Assembly (NCBI GenBank): GCA_012934845.2
Contig: WNNJ02001601.1
Coordinates: 116,203-180,202, forward strand
DNA from: Pomphorhynchus laevis
Lineage: Eukaryota; Acanthocephala; Palaeacanthocephala; Echinorhynchida; Pomphorhynchidae
DNA length: 64,000 nucleotides
Direction: 5' to 3'
The notes below the pieces were generated by a model. That model was given only the letters and a program-made list of their open reading frames with translations, had not been told where the DNA came from and made no database searches. Below, piece by piece: positions 20,867 to 31,579 of the stretch (positions are counted from its first letter, which is position 1; every line of letters starts with the position of its first letter). A program made the position numbers and the translations under genes.

Positions 20867-21630
20867 ATAAAAAAGTTTATAATAAAACTTGAAATAATTT
20901 TCCTTTTAAAATTTTCTTTTTATTATCAATCACATAAAGTCACAAGCCACAAATCAAAAGAAAAATTAAAATTAAGTAGTAAAAAAGTAAGTAACAAACG
21001 AAATATATACACAATATACCACAAAAGAAAAAAGGATTAAAATTACAATATCAATTAATGAATAAAATGAACATAAACAGGTGAAGTACTTCAATTTTAA
21101 ATCAAACAAATTTAAATTGCGATCACTATTGTAATCAACGTACAATCAACGTGCGTTGATTAGGTAATTTTAATTCAGTTGTTCAATTATATTTTTAATT
21201 TCAAAATTACATTTTTAATTTTTGATTAGCAAACATTGACTGGTAAACCATCTGAAAAATAAAATAAAAATACCAGAAAACTGTTTTCTTTTATAAAACA
21301 AAGTAGATAATTTACTATTTCGACGCCTATTCCTCAACCAATCTGGAAGAAATAATATGTTATCAGAATTCAGCCCATGTTACTCGACCCAACATAGCAG
21401 CGAGGCCAAATGCTTGCTAATTATTTATTACTGTTATACAAATTTCCTCTTTAGAATTTTAATTTATTAAAAATATATTGTTGATTTGTAAACTTTACAA
21501 TTTTGTTTGTGATTCAAATATGTATCTATCAAATTGTTGAAATGATTTTGAAGATAAACAAAATATAATAACATAAGCACTTTTTAAAATTTCAATATGT
21601 AGTGTAATATATTTTATATTTTATGATATA
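20867..21630. other. AT-rich stretch with dispersed repeat ends
   Basis: It contains R1 ends (20985-21125). A 60-base block near 21366-21425 ('caacatagcagcgaggccaaat') recurs at 55385-55445. No gene is visible. Confidence 0.4.
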
Positions 21631-21845
21631 TAATTATTGGAGCTGGATCAAAAGACGAAGAAATTATCTTTAACATTTCGCTAACTACTGTTACCATCTT
21701 CAGAAAATTGTGATGTATTCAAAAAGAATTAAAGTAATTTTTTGGAGATGCTAACAGTAGTTATCGAAATATCAAAAATAATTACGTCTTTACTTTGATC
21801 CAGCTCCAATAATTATTCATCGATAATGGATCAGTATCAACTAAT
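21631..21845. repeat. Foldback MITE-like palindrome, copy 2
   Basis: The left arm starts with 'attggagctggatcaaa' and the right arm ends with its complement near 21816. The right side runs on to 21843 with a word ('gatcagtatcaacta') whose complement lies left of copy 1. The full element is therefore longer than the core palindrome. The centre is more diverged than in copy 1. Confidence 0.7.
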
Positions 21846-21949
21846 AAGGAAAACTATTGCTCAAGGAAAACTATTTTTCTAGTGAGTGTGTTTCTAGTTT
21901 CAAAATAGAGTGAGACCATTCCTTGTGAATTAAGTTAGCATTCATTTAA

Positions 21950-22180
21950 GCCATACGCGGAAGAATAACGATAACAGTAACAAGTACCGTTTCCTCATTA
22001 CAATGACTCATAAGTGCTAAATTCATCTCACTACTATGCATAGAAGAACTGACAGACCTCACATAGACGAGTCATTGTATGATGTACTAGAAAAACTCTA
22101 GAAGCCTCATGGATATTGAGTAGTATATCATTACATAATAATAAATAATAAGATTATATACAATTTATATTTATATCAAA
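21950..22180 (-). repeat. 3' flank of the Penelope-like fragment, shared with 19370-19645
   Basis: It follows the end of the minus-strand RT remnant and shares about 120 bases with 19370-19500. No endonuclease domain is found in it. Confidence 0.4.
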
Positions 22181-22766
22181 TTAAAATATGTAATTTAATT
22201 TATCGTAACCTAGTTTAAAATATGTATCTATTAAATTATTTAAATGATTTTGAAGAAAGTCAATATCGTTACATATTGTTGTAATTCGTAAAATTTCATT
22301 ATTTAATGTATTATATTTTTTTATTATATGGTATGCATGAATGCTCATGCAAAAATATGTTTCTTGTAAATTTAAATATGTCATCTTTACGATATAAATT
22401 AATAGTAGTTTTAGTTAATGTTAATTTAATGTTCATATCTAGATATACACCTTCTTTATCATTAATATTGGTTTTGTTAAGAATAAGGCTTTCTGGATAA
22501 ATGTGCTCACTAATTAAATAAAAATTATTAGAATTAAATACACATATATCATCAATGTATCGAAACATATATTTTATATATTTATATTGTTTAGATTTAG
22601 TTTTTACACAGTTATGAACAAATTCATATTCTATAAAGCTTAAAAACAAGTCAGCTTTAATCGGGCTACTATTACTACGCATTAGAACACCTTTTACTTG
22701 TCTAAATATAGATGTCCCTACTTTTAAGTAGTAAAAAAGTAAGTAACAAACGAAATATATACACAA
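22181..22766 (-). pseudogene. Penelope-like (PLE) reverse transcriptase C-terminal fragment
   Basis: Two overlapping minus-strand frames (22311-22766, then 22181-22384) encode the end of a reverse transcriptase. It shows a motif-B-like stretch (SNSSPIKADLFLSF), the catalytic FRYIDDICVF block and YLDMNIKL. A helical C-terminal piece ends in FKLGYDKLNYIF. This pattern matches the RTs grouped with Penelope-like elements. The N-terminal half of the RT and any GIY-YIG endonuclease are absent. One frame change splits the remnant. The right edge coincides with a copy of repeat R1. Confidence 0.6.
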
Positions 22767-23498
22767 TATACCACAAAAGAAAAAAGGATTAAAATTACAA
22801 TATCAATTAATGAGTAAAATGAACATAGCAGATGAAGTACTTCAATTTTAAATCAAACAAACTGTTATTGATAAGTAATTGATAAGCAAAAAATAATATA
22901 TTTTATTTAAAATAAAAGAAATATTTTCACAAATAAAGAGAAAATAGAAATAAAAGTAAAATTAGAGTGAAATAAAATTGTGATTTAACTCAATTAATAT
23001 TTTGTGTTTACAAAATATTAACACGCCGGCAAAGAGCAATGGTACCCGTTCCACCGATGGCGAAGGATGTGTCTCGACAGAAAGTGAGGAATAGAACACG
23101 CACAAGTACGATTGTATTGATGCTCCCTATGTTTTGCTATAGTTTTGCTGAGTAAAATGAACATAAACAGATGAAGTACTTCAATTTTAAATCAAACATA
23201 AAATCGCATTTTTAAATGAATTTTAAATATTATGTAAATATTATATATAAAATATTATATTCTAAATATTATTATTAAATAATAATATTAATAAAAATAT
23301 TTAAATTTTGCTTATAAAAGTTAGAATTTTATAGAATTTCTTTATTTCAATCTAATTAGTAAAGTTAGGGTGAAATAAAATTGTGATTTAACTGGACTAA
23401 ATGTAATCGTAACTCTGCACTGGGTTGGTATCCACTTAAATTAGTGGATATAACTCTCTTTATAGCCAATGCCATGAACTAATGAAGGTCTATTCATC
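22767..23498. other. AT-rich stretch of dispersed repeats
   Basis: Blocks recur locally. 22905-22993 matches 24315-24420, 23150-23205 matches the R1 end at 21060-21115, and 23355-23470 matches 24385-24490 ('agtggat..a.ctctctttat.gccaat'). Nothing looks like a gene. Confidence 0.45.
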
Positions 23499-23753
23499 AT
23501 GCAGAGTCTAAGTGCTGCTCTTCAAAGGGGCCATTCATCATGTATGCTCAAGTCGATCGTTGCTGAGTCCGCAGCACAGACAGATGTCTACAACAGAGAA
23601 TTTGATAACATTGACGAGGAAATGTCCACCTTTAATCGAGTGCTATCCGTCAACATTTTGGGTGACGACGAAACCACCGCTGACGGAAACACCGCCGATA
23701 TTTCGACACTGAACAGTAACAGAGAAAATACGAAATCAAGCCGAGAAAATTAA
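23499..23753 (+). CDS. Short hypothetical open frame, not recognised
   Basis: The ATG at 23499 opens 84 codons with an acidic, Ser/Thr/Asn-rich composition (NIDEEMSTFNRV, DDETTADGN). I see no domain. It lies among dispersed repeats and could be a chance frame or part of an unknown element's ORF1. Confidence 0.15.
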   Translation: MQSLSAALQRGHSSCMLKSIVAESAAQTDVYNREFDNIDEEMSTFNRVLSVNILGDDETTADGNTADISTLNSNRENTKSSREN

Positions 23754-24092
23754 AAAATGATTATTTTTATTCTTCAGGATTGCCTATTTCAAAATAATTT
23801 GACAACTAAATAGAAAATATCTTACAATCAACGTACGTTAATATACATTACTGACGTGGTGTAACCTACTCCTCAAAATTTTATTAAATTAAAAATAAAA
23901 TGGTTAGATAAAATTAAGATTTAATTAAATTCAATTAATATTTTGTGTTCACAAAATTAAATAATATAATTTAAATTATTATATGTCGACTTCCAAGGGA
24001 GCTGAAGCTCGTAAGGAAGCATTACATCGAATAGAAAAAAAAACAGAAAAAGAAAACGAAAAAAAAACATCAAGAGTTTACGAAGTCAAGCT

Positions 24093-24280
24093 TTAAGCAT
24101 TTTTCGAATTGCACGGCAGAAGATCACACCAGGTGATAACACCAGGATGTATAGTAATACCTGTAGAAGCGATAAAAGATTTGGCATTCTTAGAGGCAAT
24201 CGAATGCGGACGAATTGGGCATCGAGGTTGAAACTTATTACAAGACGAAGAGGCATGTGTGGACATGCCTAACACATTTT
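24093..24280 (-). mobile_element. Fragment of family B LINE ORF1
   Basis: The minus strand encodes STHASS.CNK.QPR.PI.PHSIASKNAK and STGITIHP, matching residues about 90-150 of the intact ORF1 at 39057-40454. Both ends are abrupt and flanked by AT-rich repeats. Confidence 0.8.
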
Positions 24281-25378
24281 AATTACACTATCAATTTATA
24301 AGCAAAATGAATAAAGTTTATTTAAAATTAAAGAAATCTATTTACAAATAAAGAGAAAATAAAATATAAAATTAAAATTAGAGTGAAATAAAATTGTGAT
24401 TTAACTAGGATCAATGTAATCTTAACACGGTATATGGTTGGTTTCCGCTTAACTTAGTGGATGTATCTCTCTTTATGGCCAATTACTATGGCCAAGTTGC
24501 TTTGCCTGTCATGGATAGTAATGTTGTAGCGAGTAGTACAAAGGCGACTTTACAAAAGACCTACTTATCAATATACTGGTCATCTGAGGGCCTAACACAA
24601 GCGAGATCATCGAGTATACAATTGTCGTAATATATTTTCATACTCGTTATTCTATAAATCAGCTTACCTTAGTAAAATCTTAAAAGTCAAAGCATTAATA
24701 CAACAATTAAACCAAAATATACCGGTTTACGATTATACCTAATAGTAACATTCCAGAAATGCATTTTTAGATTCAAAAGACATTTCTTTTAATTCTGGAA
24801 TTTAGCGATCAATAAGTGTGGAGTTCACAACCCGTGCTGGTTAGTACAATGTGGTACAATGGGGCATGGTCTGTCTTATCAAATTGAAGCAATCTTAATA
24901 AGATAATGAGTGTGAACGTTGAAGTCATCATGCATTGCTTACCATTTAATTTCTAATCATTTGTCGGAAAGTCTCGAAACAAACGTGGTCGATTCCACTA
25001 ATCATGTTTAATTAATTTGATCATGTTTCCTGCTCAAATTTACAATATTTCATGATTGACCATTAGCGTCTCCATAAACTAATAATTAGTTAAGAATTTG
25101 GATCTAACGATGTCCAATTCAAATTCAAACTTCTGATAAAATGCATGAACGTGTATCTTTCATTTGGGAAACTGCTTTATTCTTGAACAAAAACTACATT
25201 TTTGTAAAAAATTTGATCTAATAAATCTGGAGTTGTCAAGTATGTGAGAAAATCTAGAGAATGCCTGCCTTGTATTTTTAAAATTACTGACAGATATTCA
25301 TCACCACTCTATTTCTATGATGTACAGAAAACACTAAATTTGGAAAATTACTGCAAAGTTCAAATAAATTAAAACAAA
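24281..25378. other. Intergenic stretch with AT-rich repeats and the 3' side of the glucosidase gene
   Basis: 24300-24490 repeats 22905-22993 and 23355-23470. From about 24500 the sequence is unique and shows no exon. A minus-strand poly(A) signal for the downstream gene lies at 25176-25181. Confidence 0.4.
25176..25181 (-). terminator. Candidate poly(A) signal AATAAA of the glucosidase II beta gene
   Basis: The plus strand reads TTTATT, i.e. AATAAA on the minus strand, about 200 bases after the stop codon. That is a normal 3' UTR length. Confidence 0.45.
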
Positions 25379-26800
25379 TTACAGTTCGTCCTTTCCATTT
25401 GTATCCAAATTCGTACGGTTGAAGCACGCGGCTGGACTTACAACATACATTTCATATGAACATCGAACTGATTCTTTAACTTCAATGATCCCATCACTTT
25501 TACCACATAGGAGATAGACGTTTGTTGAACGTGAAGGGCCATTCCAGCAGTTATCGCCATTGTCATATTGCATTATTAGATTAATTCCTTTCTGATTTTC
25601 ATTTGCGGTCGGCTCTTTCCATTTCGACCATCTTCCAATACAAATAGATTGTTTATTCTGCTTCGATACCTGATGGGTGGTTTTAAAAAGATTAAGTTCA
25701 TATATGTACTCATTGTTTTCAAGCTTTAATTCCTTGCCGTACATTGTTAAAAATTCAGAGTTCTTACCAAAATTTATGCTTAACATTGAATTATAATCTT
25801 CGATTTTTGCTTTAGCTTTAGAAATTAATTCAGACATTTCGTTCACTTGTTTGCCTATCTCGCTTATTTGTCCAGAGAAGTATTCATCCACTGCAAATTG
25901 CTCTTCAATTGAGCCTTCCTCATTCTCATGACGGTGTTGACCGTCATCTGTTTTTGACGAGTCTGATAAATTATATTCGTTTCTCGTACCACTTTTAAAA
26001 ACATGCGGATAAATATGCTGTTCGAAATATTGAAGATTTATTCCACTGGTGAGGTGACTGGAATGCTCTTTTGTTTCAGACATATTCTGCACTAAATCGA
26101 TAAAATACTTTCCCGCATCGATCAATTCCTTTGTGTTTACTTTTGAATCATTATTTTGATCAACTGATTCGAACAATATTTTACAGTAAATTCTATGCCG
26201 ACTCGCTGTCTCTGCTTGCTGTCTTTTTAAATCGGCAGCACTTTCTAAATCGGCTTTCTCATGATTAAGTCGCTCTAATTCTATTTCAAATGCCGTCACG
26301 TTATTTTTTAGTACGTTGATCTCAATTGTAATGTCTTGTTTCATCCTTGAACCTGCTTCAATCAAACGGTCCTTTATCTGTAAGCCCGTCCATAGAATCT
26401 CAAAACGCTCTTTATTCCTCGCAAGCTCTTGATTCTTTACGTACTCGCAAACGTCGGGACATTCAACCCGGTTTAGATACTCATCGCTGCCGTCGCAACA
26501 ATCACACACTCCATCATTAACTTTGGCCGATGAAATCTGTCTTGCCTTATATTTCTTGTTTCGACACAGAAATACACCGTTTCTACATGCGCTAGTGCGA
26601 TTTTCGTCTGAGCCATCCATACAATCGCAATAATCGTCATTTAACCATGTTAAGGGAATAGTCTTCTCATTATTTGCACAAGTAAATGTTTTACCTTGCT
26701 TGATCAATTTTAACTGTTCTCTTGTAAATACGGTTTTAAAATTGCCATAACATAAACCGAAAAGACAAATTGGAACATATAGAAGTGAATACCAAGTCAT
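25379..26800 (-). CDS. PRKCSH: Glucosidase II beta subunit (PRKCSH / GTB1), ER luminal
   Basis: The 473-residue protein is complete. In order it shows a signal peptide (residues 1-19, hydrophobic LLYVPICLFGLCYG) and two LDL-receptor-A-like cysteine repeats (DDYCDCMDGSDE near 53-64 and DGVCDCCDGSDE near 96-107). A long coiled coil (about 125-205) and an EF-hand-like loop (DQNNDSKVNTKE near 217) follow, then an acidic linker. The C-terminal mannose-6-phosphate-receptor-homology domain has GRWSKWKE, QYDNGDNCWNG and VRCSYEMYVVSPAAC. It ends in KDEL, the ER retrieval signal. This subunit holds the catalytic alpha subunit in the ER and presents N-glycans for trimming of the two inner glucoses in the calnexin cycle. 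It is a little shorter than human PRKCSH (about 528), mainly in the acidic linker. The frame has no intron, which is unusual for this gene in many animals. It may be an intron-poor host gene or a retrocopy; the frame and signals look intact. Confidence 0.93.
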   Translation of the reverse strand: MTWYSLLYVPICLFGLCYGNFKTVFTREQLKLIKQGKTFTCANNEKTIPLTWLNDDYCDCMDGSDENRTSACRNGVFLCRNKKYKARQISSAKVNDGVCDCCDGSDEYLNRVECPDVCEYVKNQELARNKERFEILWTGLQIKDRLIEAGSRMKQDITIEINVLKNNVTAFEIELERLNHEKADLESAADLKRQQAETASRHRIYCKILFESVDQNNDSKVNTKELIDAGKYFIDLVQNMSETKEHSSHLTSGINLQYFEQHIYPHVFKSGTRNEYNLSDSSKTDDGQHRHENEEGSIEEQFAVDEYFSGQISEIGKQVNEMSELISKAKAKIEDYNSMLSINFGKNSEFLTMYGKELKLENNEYIYELNLFKTTHQVSKQNKQSICIGRWSKWKEPTANENQKGINLIMQYDNGDNCWNGPSRSTNVYLLCGKSDGIIEVKESVRCSYEMYVVSPAACFNRTNLDTNGKDEL

Positions 26801-27203
26801 ATGCGATAGCGACTAACAATAATTGAAAATAGAATAATCCTGAAACTTAAGAATAAACATTATTCATTAGAGTATTAATAAATTACTAAAATAACTTATG
26901 AATAAGTTAGTAAAAGCTTTAAATCCATATATATATCAACCCATATAATATTTACACAACATAAAAAAGGAGTATTTGATAATCGATTTTTGCCTATAAT
27001 AACTGTTATAGATAACCAAGTAATGAATATCCTGATTATCTATTCTATATAATAAATATTACGGAAAGTATTCAAAGACCCCAGGCAGCGGTTCGGTAAA
27101 CGCATAGGCATTCCTTATATATAACGCTTTTTTTATTAAGTTATTAAAAGTGCGTTTGATGTGATCACCAGTCCCGATTCCAATCGATCTTCATGATCTC
27201 ATA

Positions 27204-27204
<1 letters not shown>
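26801..27204. other. Intergenic stretch with the promoter side of the glucosidase gene
   Basis: AT-rich, without coding signal. The minus-strand promoter of the glucosidase II beta gene should lie here, but I cannot point to a core element. Confidence 0.35.

Positions 27205-27206
<2 letters not shown>

Positions 27207-27272
<66 letters not shown>
27207..27272. repeat. (TA)n microsatellite
   Basis: About 33 TA dinucleotides run without interruption up to the start of a C2 LINE fragment at 27273. Confidence 0.95.
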
Positions 27273-27274
<2 letters not shown>

Positions 27275-27582
27275 GTTGCGAAACTCGTTCTGTCTCAAAG
27301 GGCCTAATATTCGACTGTTGAAAGATCTTGATGTATCAGAACAAAAAAATTATCGAAGGCTAAAGAGGAACTAGCATCTCGTGTTGCTAAAGGAGAAACA
27401 AATCTCTATGTGAAAAATTTTCAGATTGTGAAGCGACGCACCCGGCTGAGTTGGAGCCCACTAGTCATGTCGCCTCGCGTGCATTCTGTAATCGAAACTG
27501 GCTCGTTTACTCTGCCTATCAGAGTCTAAATTGTTTAGCGTCCGGGTTATTAGGATGTGTAAGGAGTGATAGGAATACTCAT
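27273..27582 (+). mobile_element. C2 LINE fragment, end of ORF1 and start of ORF2
   Basis: The 310 bases are nearly identical to 28948-29257 of the copy just downstream and start at 'atgttgcgaaactcg'. It ends abruptly at 'aggaatactc'. The minus-strand fragment at 59762-60034 starts at the same internal base. It shares a one-base loss with the downstream copy (at 'gaacaaaaaaatt'). Confidence 0.85.
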
Positions 27583-27647
27583 TAATAACTTGCCAGCAGA
27601 GCAAACTTGTCAGCAGAACAAAACAGCTTGCCATCAGAACAAAACAC

Positions 27648-29170
27648 ATGACACGAAAAACATCGAAGTTTACAGCTAAGAAGTCCAATGTAAACACCGT
27701 ATATCTAAATGCAAGCTTAATTGATGAGTGTACATATGTCCAAGTCTAGTGTTCGAATGATTTGTATGACACCTGGACCACTATTTGTATGAGCAAGTTA
27801 AAAAACAATTCCGATAATGTTTATTTATGTGCCTTTTGTGCTGTGAAGGAGCTTAATGTTTTGAGAAAACGTTTGCTCGAATTTGAAGAAGCACATAATC
27901 AATCGCTCAGGCGAACCGTTCTCATGGACGATAAAATATCCTATTTCAAAGCTCAACATCATCTTAAAAATATATTTCCTGGGGGTGCGCAGGTTGGGGA
28001 TGATACGACTGCCTGCGTTATTCCCGTTGATGAAAATACAAACGATCGCAAATTGCAACAAATTGCTGAAAATACAGTCCCTAAAGTTTCACAGACCACG
28101 AACGATAGGACTACCTGCGTTGTCGTTGATCATCCTTCTCCCGATATTGCTTTGCATATTGACAACCGAACTCGAACAACTGGCGTTCATGTCGGCAGCG
28201 ATGGACCTGTAACATCCCGTATTTAGAAGTGGGGATATTTGTAACCGAACTCGAACAACCGAACTCGAACAACTGGCGCTCATGTTGGCAGCGTTGGACC
28301 TGTAATATCCCGTATTTGGAAGTGGGGATATTTGCGTTCTTTCTATTTAACTCCAAATTCAGTGTCAAGACCGTATGACGAAGTCTCAAAATATATTATG
28401 TCTGATGAAGCGATTTCACAAAGTGATACACTGAAGATGTCGAATGCTCACAATGCGACATTTCGTACTATCTTAAACAAAGATGGTCAGTGCGTTTCCT
28501 CGGGAAACGCACACGTCACCTTGATGTCATCATCAAGTTCTTTAGAGTCTCATGATTCACAGACCCAGACAGACTTATATAGCTTACGGAAAATTGTTCA
28601 AACGGATACTCAAATACCCAGCTTACGTGCATGTACAGATACACAATCGGCTGTGTCCTGTGATGGTCTTGATAGGGTGATCTCAAATAAGCGTATATGT
28701 AATAGAGGATACTCAGTTATTCTGGCTAATGTGCCCGAGTCTATCTTCGAGAATATGCAAGCACGACTGAATGACGACATTCAGAGTTTGAGGTCTATTC
28801 TGGCACATGTACTTGGCTCCTGTGACATTGAGACAGTCCAAAAAGTTAAACTTGTCGCTCTTTTCCGCCTAGCTAACCGTAATGCTTTAAATAATAAACC
28901 CCGACTACTCAAAGCTGTCTTGCATAACCAATTTCATGCTGCCTTAATGTTGCGAAACTCGTTTAGTCTCAAAGGGTCTAATATTCGACTGTTGAAAGAT
29001 CTTGATGTATCAGAACAAAAAAATTATCGAAGGCTAAAGAGGAACTAGCATCTCGTGTTGCTAAAGGAGAAACAAATCTCTATGTGAAAAATTTTCAGAT
29101 AGTAAAGCGACGCACCCGGCTGAGTTGGAGCCCACTAGTCATGTCGCCTCGCGTGCATTCTGTAATCGAA
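27648..29170 (+). pseudogene. ORF1 of C2 LINE
   Basis: The ATG at 27648 gives a basic start (MTRKTSKFTAKKSN) like the other ORF1 proteins. A finger-like motif follows, CSNDLYDTW then YLCAFC, interrupted by an in-frame stop near 27750. The frame resumes at 27762, ends at 28226, and the rest is open at 28332-29048 (GYSVILANVPES, LVALFRLANR, PRLLKAVLHNQ, GSNIRLLKDLDVS). Around 28206-28320 a 60-base block is repeated ('gtaaccgaactcgaacaac..'). A one-base loss near 29015 shifts the end. Confidence 0.7.
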
Positions 29171-31441
29171 ACGGGCTCGTCTACTCTGCCTATCAGAGTC
29201 TAAATGGTTTAGCGTCCGGGTTATTAGGATGTGTAAGGGGTGATAGGAATACTCCCAGAGGTATGTTGGGGCATTGTGAAATAATCCATTGTAATGTTCG
29301 CAGTCTTATATCGAAGATAGATGAACTGAGATATATAGTTCAGTTAATTCGTCCTAAATTACTTGCTATCACAGAATCATGGCTATATGGTGATATTGTT
29401 GATAATGAAGTCTCCATCCCTGGTTATCTGGTTTTCCGCAGTGATCGTGAAAGTGGAAGAGGTGGAGGTGTTATTCTTTATGTGAGCAACGATGTGAAAG
29501 TAACTGTTCTTAGCACTTCTTCTGATAAAGTCGAAAGTTTGTGGTGTCGGGTAAAATTCATACATACCCCTCCGCTTGTTCTGGGGGTAGTATATCGTTC
29601 ACCCCTGGCCGCCACATATATACTGATTGGGGAAGTAGAACTTTATTCAAAAGGTACTTCCAATGTTTTAATACTTGGTGACTTGAATATGCTTTGGGTT
29701 TATTGGAATTCGTATACGGCTTTTCCTACTTGTGACCATGCTTCCTATGACCTTCTGGAGTGTATCATCTATTGTGGTTTAACTCAGCATGTCCAAAATT
29801 GCACTCGTTTTGCTAGTGACAGTAGATCTCTATTAGATGTATGTTTATCTTCGAACAGTGAGATTATTAATGCTATCCGTTATGATGCCCCAATCGGTAT
29901 GTCTGATCATTGTGTAGTGATCGTTAGGTTAAAGTTTCAAGAAGAAACTCGAGGTCCGCGTGAAAATCAAGTGGTTAATGCTTTCAAAATCAACACAGAT
30001 GCAATTCAGTCAATACTTTCAACAGCTTCCTGGCCAGATCCCGCTGTTGTTGGAGTACACGGCGCGTGGAATTACTTTCAGAGAACCTTAGAGTCGCTGC
30101 TTATTTTATTCTCTCCACTTAGAAGCAGAACACGTCGAAAATATTCTCCCTCGTTCGATTTAGAGTTACGTTCAAAATTGAGGACTCGTAATTTGATCTT
30201 CAATCGCTACAAAGTTGGAGAGTATAGTTATGATGTTTCTAAACAGGCGAGAAATTTATTCAATTCCTAGAAGAGGAAGAAGCGGTGTGCATTTGAGAAT
30301 GAATTAGCTAACCGGTGTAAATATGATTTAAAGGTCCTTTTTCACTACCTATTAAGTAGGAGATTTGTTGATTCTTCGATTTGCCACTACTTCTATGACA
30401 TTTCCGCGAATGACCTAGCTGAAAATAATGGTTGATTGGATTAGAGAATTTCTTCGTAATCGTTGCTTTCGAGTACTTGTCGATTGGTCATTGTCTGTGT
30501 CTAGAGAATGTCATATTGGAGTACCTCAAGGTTCAGTTTTGGGTCCGCTTTTATTCAGCATTTATGTTAACGATTTGCCTGGGTGCATTCGCTCTCGATC
30601 ATGTTTGTATGCAGATGACTTAAAAATATGGCGGCCCATTCATTCATGTGAGGATGTTGATAATTTGCAAACTGACATAGATAATTTGGAGTTGTGGGCG
30701 GCGTTAAACAAGCTTGTGATAAATGTTTCGAAATGCAAACACATGCGTATTATTGGTAATGCTCGCAAGCAACTAACATCAGCTTGTTACACATATAAGG
30801 ACTGTATTGTGGAAAGTGTCGATAGTTACAAAGATTTAGGAGTATGGGTTACCTCTAATTTATCAACCAAAAAGCACACTGATCAAGCTTGTGCCAACTC
30901 CAATAAAATGATAGGTATGATTCGACGCGCGTTTGTTCGCGTTAATCCGACTGCTCTTCGGCCTCTGATTTTAGCACATGTATTGAGTAGACTTTTATAT
31001 GCAGCTCCGGTTGTATACCCACGTACTGTGCATGAACATAAGAAATCAGAGAGGGTACTTCGCAGGGCAACAAAGCTAGCACCAACGTTGGCGTCGCTGC
31101 CTTATGAAGACAGACTGAGATCATTAGGACTTGAGACCGTCACATGGACCCGTCGGTACATGGATATGTGCCTTGTTTGGCATTTATTCCAACGTCCTCA
31201 TCACCCTCTTCGGAGTAGGGTTCAACTACGTTGTTCAAATGTTCTTCGCGGTCATTCTTTAACTATTCGAAGAAACAGAGTACAGAAATTGGGCGCGATG
31301 CAATTTGATAGAAGAATTGTTGAGCTGTGGAACAACCTTGATGCAGACACCGTTGGATGCAGTTCACTTAGTGCTTTTAAAAGAAGACTACGAATGGATC
31401 AAGCAATGTTTCGTGTTGCATTTCCTTATTTTAAAAACTAA
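29125..31441 (+). pseudogene. ORF2 of C2 LINE, endonuclease plus partial reverse transcriptase
   Basis: 29125-30270 encodes a full APE endonuclease: IIHCNVRSLISK, LLAITESWLYGD, VLILGDLNMLW and GMSDHCVVIV. The linker to the RT follows. 30428-31441 encodes the second half of the RT and the C-terminus: GVPQGSVLGPLLF, catalytic YADDLKIW near 30608, LGVWVTSNLST, RRYMDMCLVWHLFQRP and ELWNNLDADTVGCSS. The first half of the RT (fingers and the catalytic FFDFSKAFD block) has been deleted, so the copy is dead. Confidence 0.82.
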
Positions 31442-31579
31442 TTAACTAATTTACGAACTTATTGTGAGCCAGCTATTTGAGCTAATGCTCATATGTTGTT
31501 AAATGTATAATAATATATATATTATTATATATCATAATATTATATTATTATATATAAATATATAATAATGTAAACGTTG

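Larger units (their letters stand above)
27583..31510 (+). mobile_element. C2 LINE, long copy with leader, ORF1, ORF2 and 3' end
   Basis: It has a leader with three imperfect repeats of about 20 bases (27588-27645, 'cttg.cagcaga.caaaac'), ORF1, ORF2 and a 3' end with a TGAGC/GCTCA hairpin (31478-31491) before an A/T tail. ORF1 and ORF2 are both broken. About 0.7 kb of the reverse transcriptase is missing between about 30360 and 30428; the minus-strand copy at 15805-16800 retains that part. It is the reference for the family's 5' end. Confidence 0.8.
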
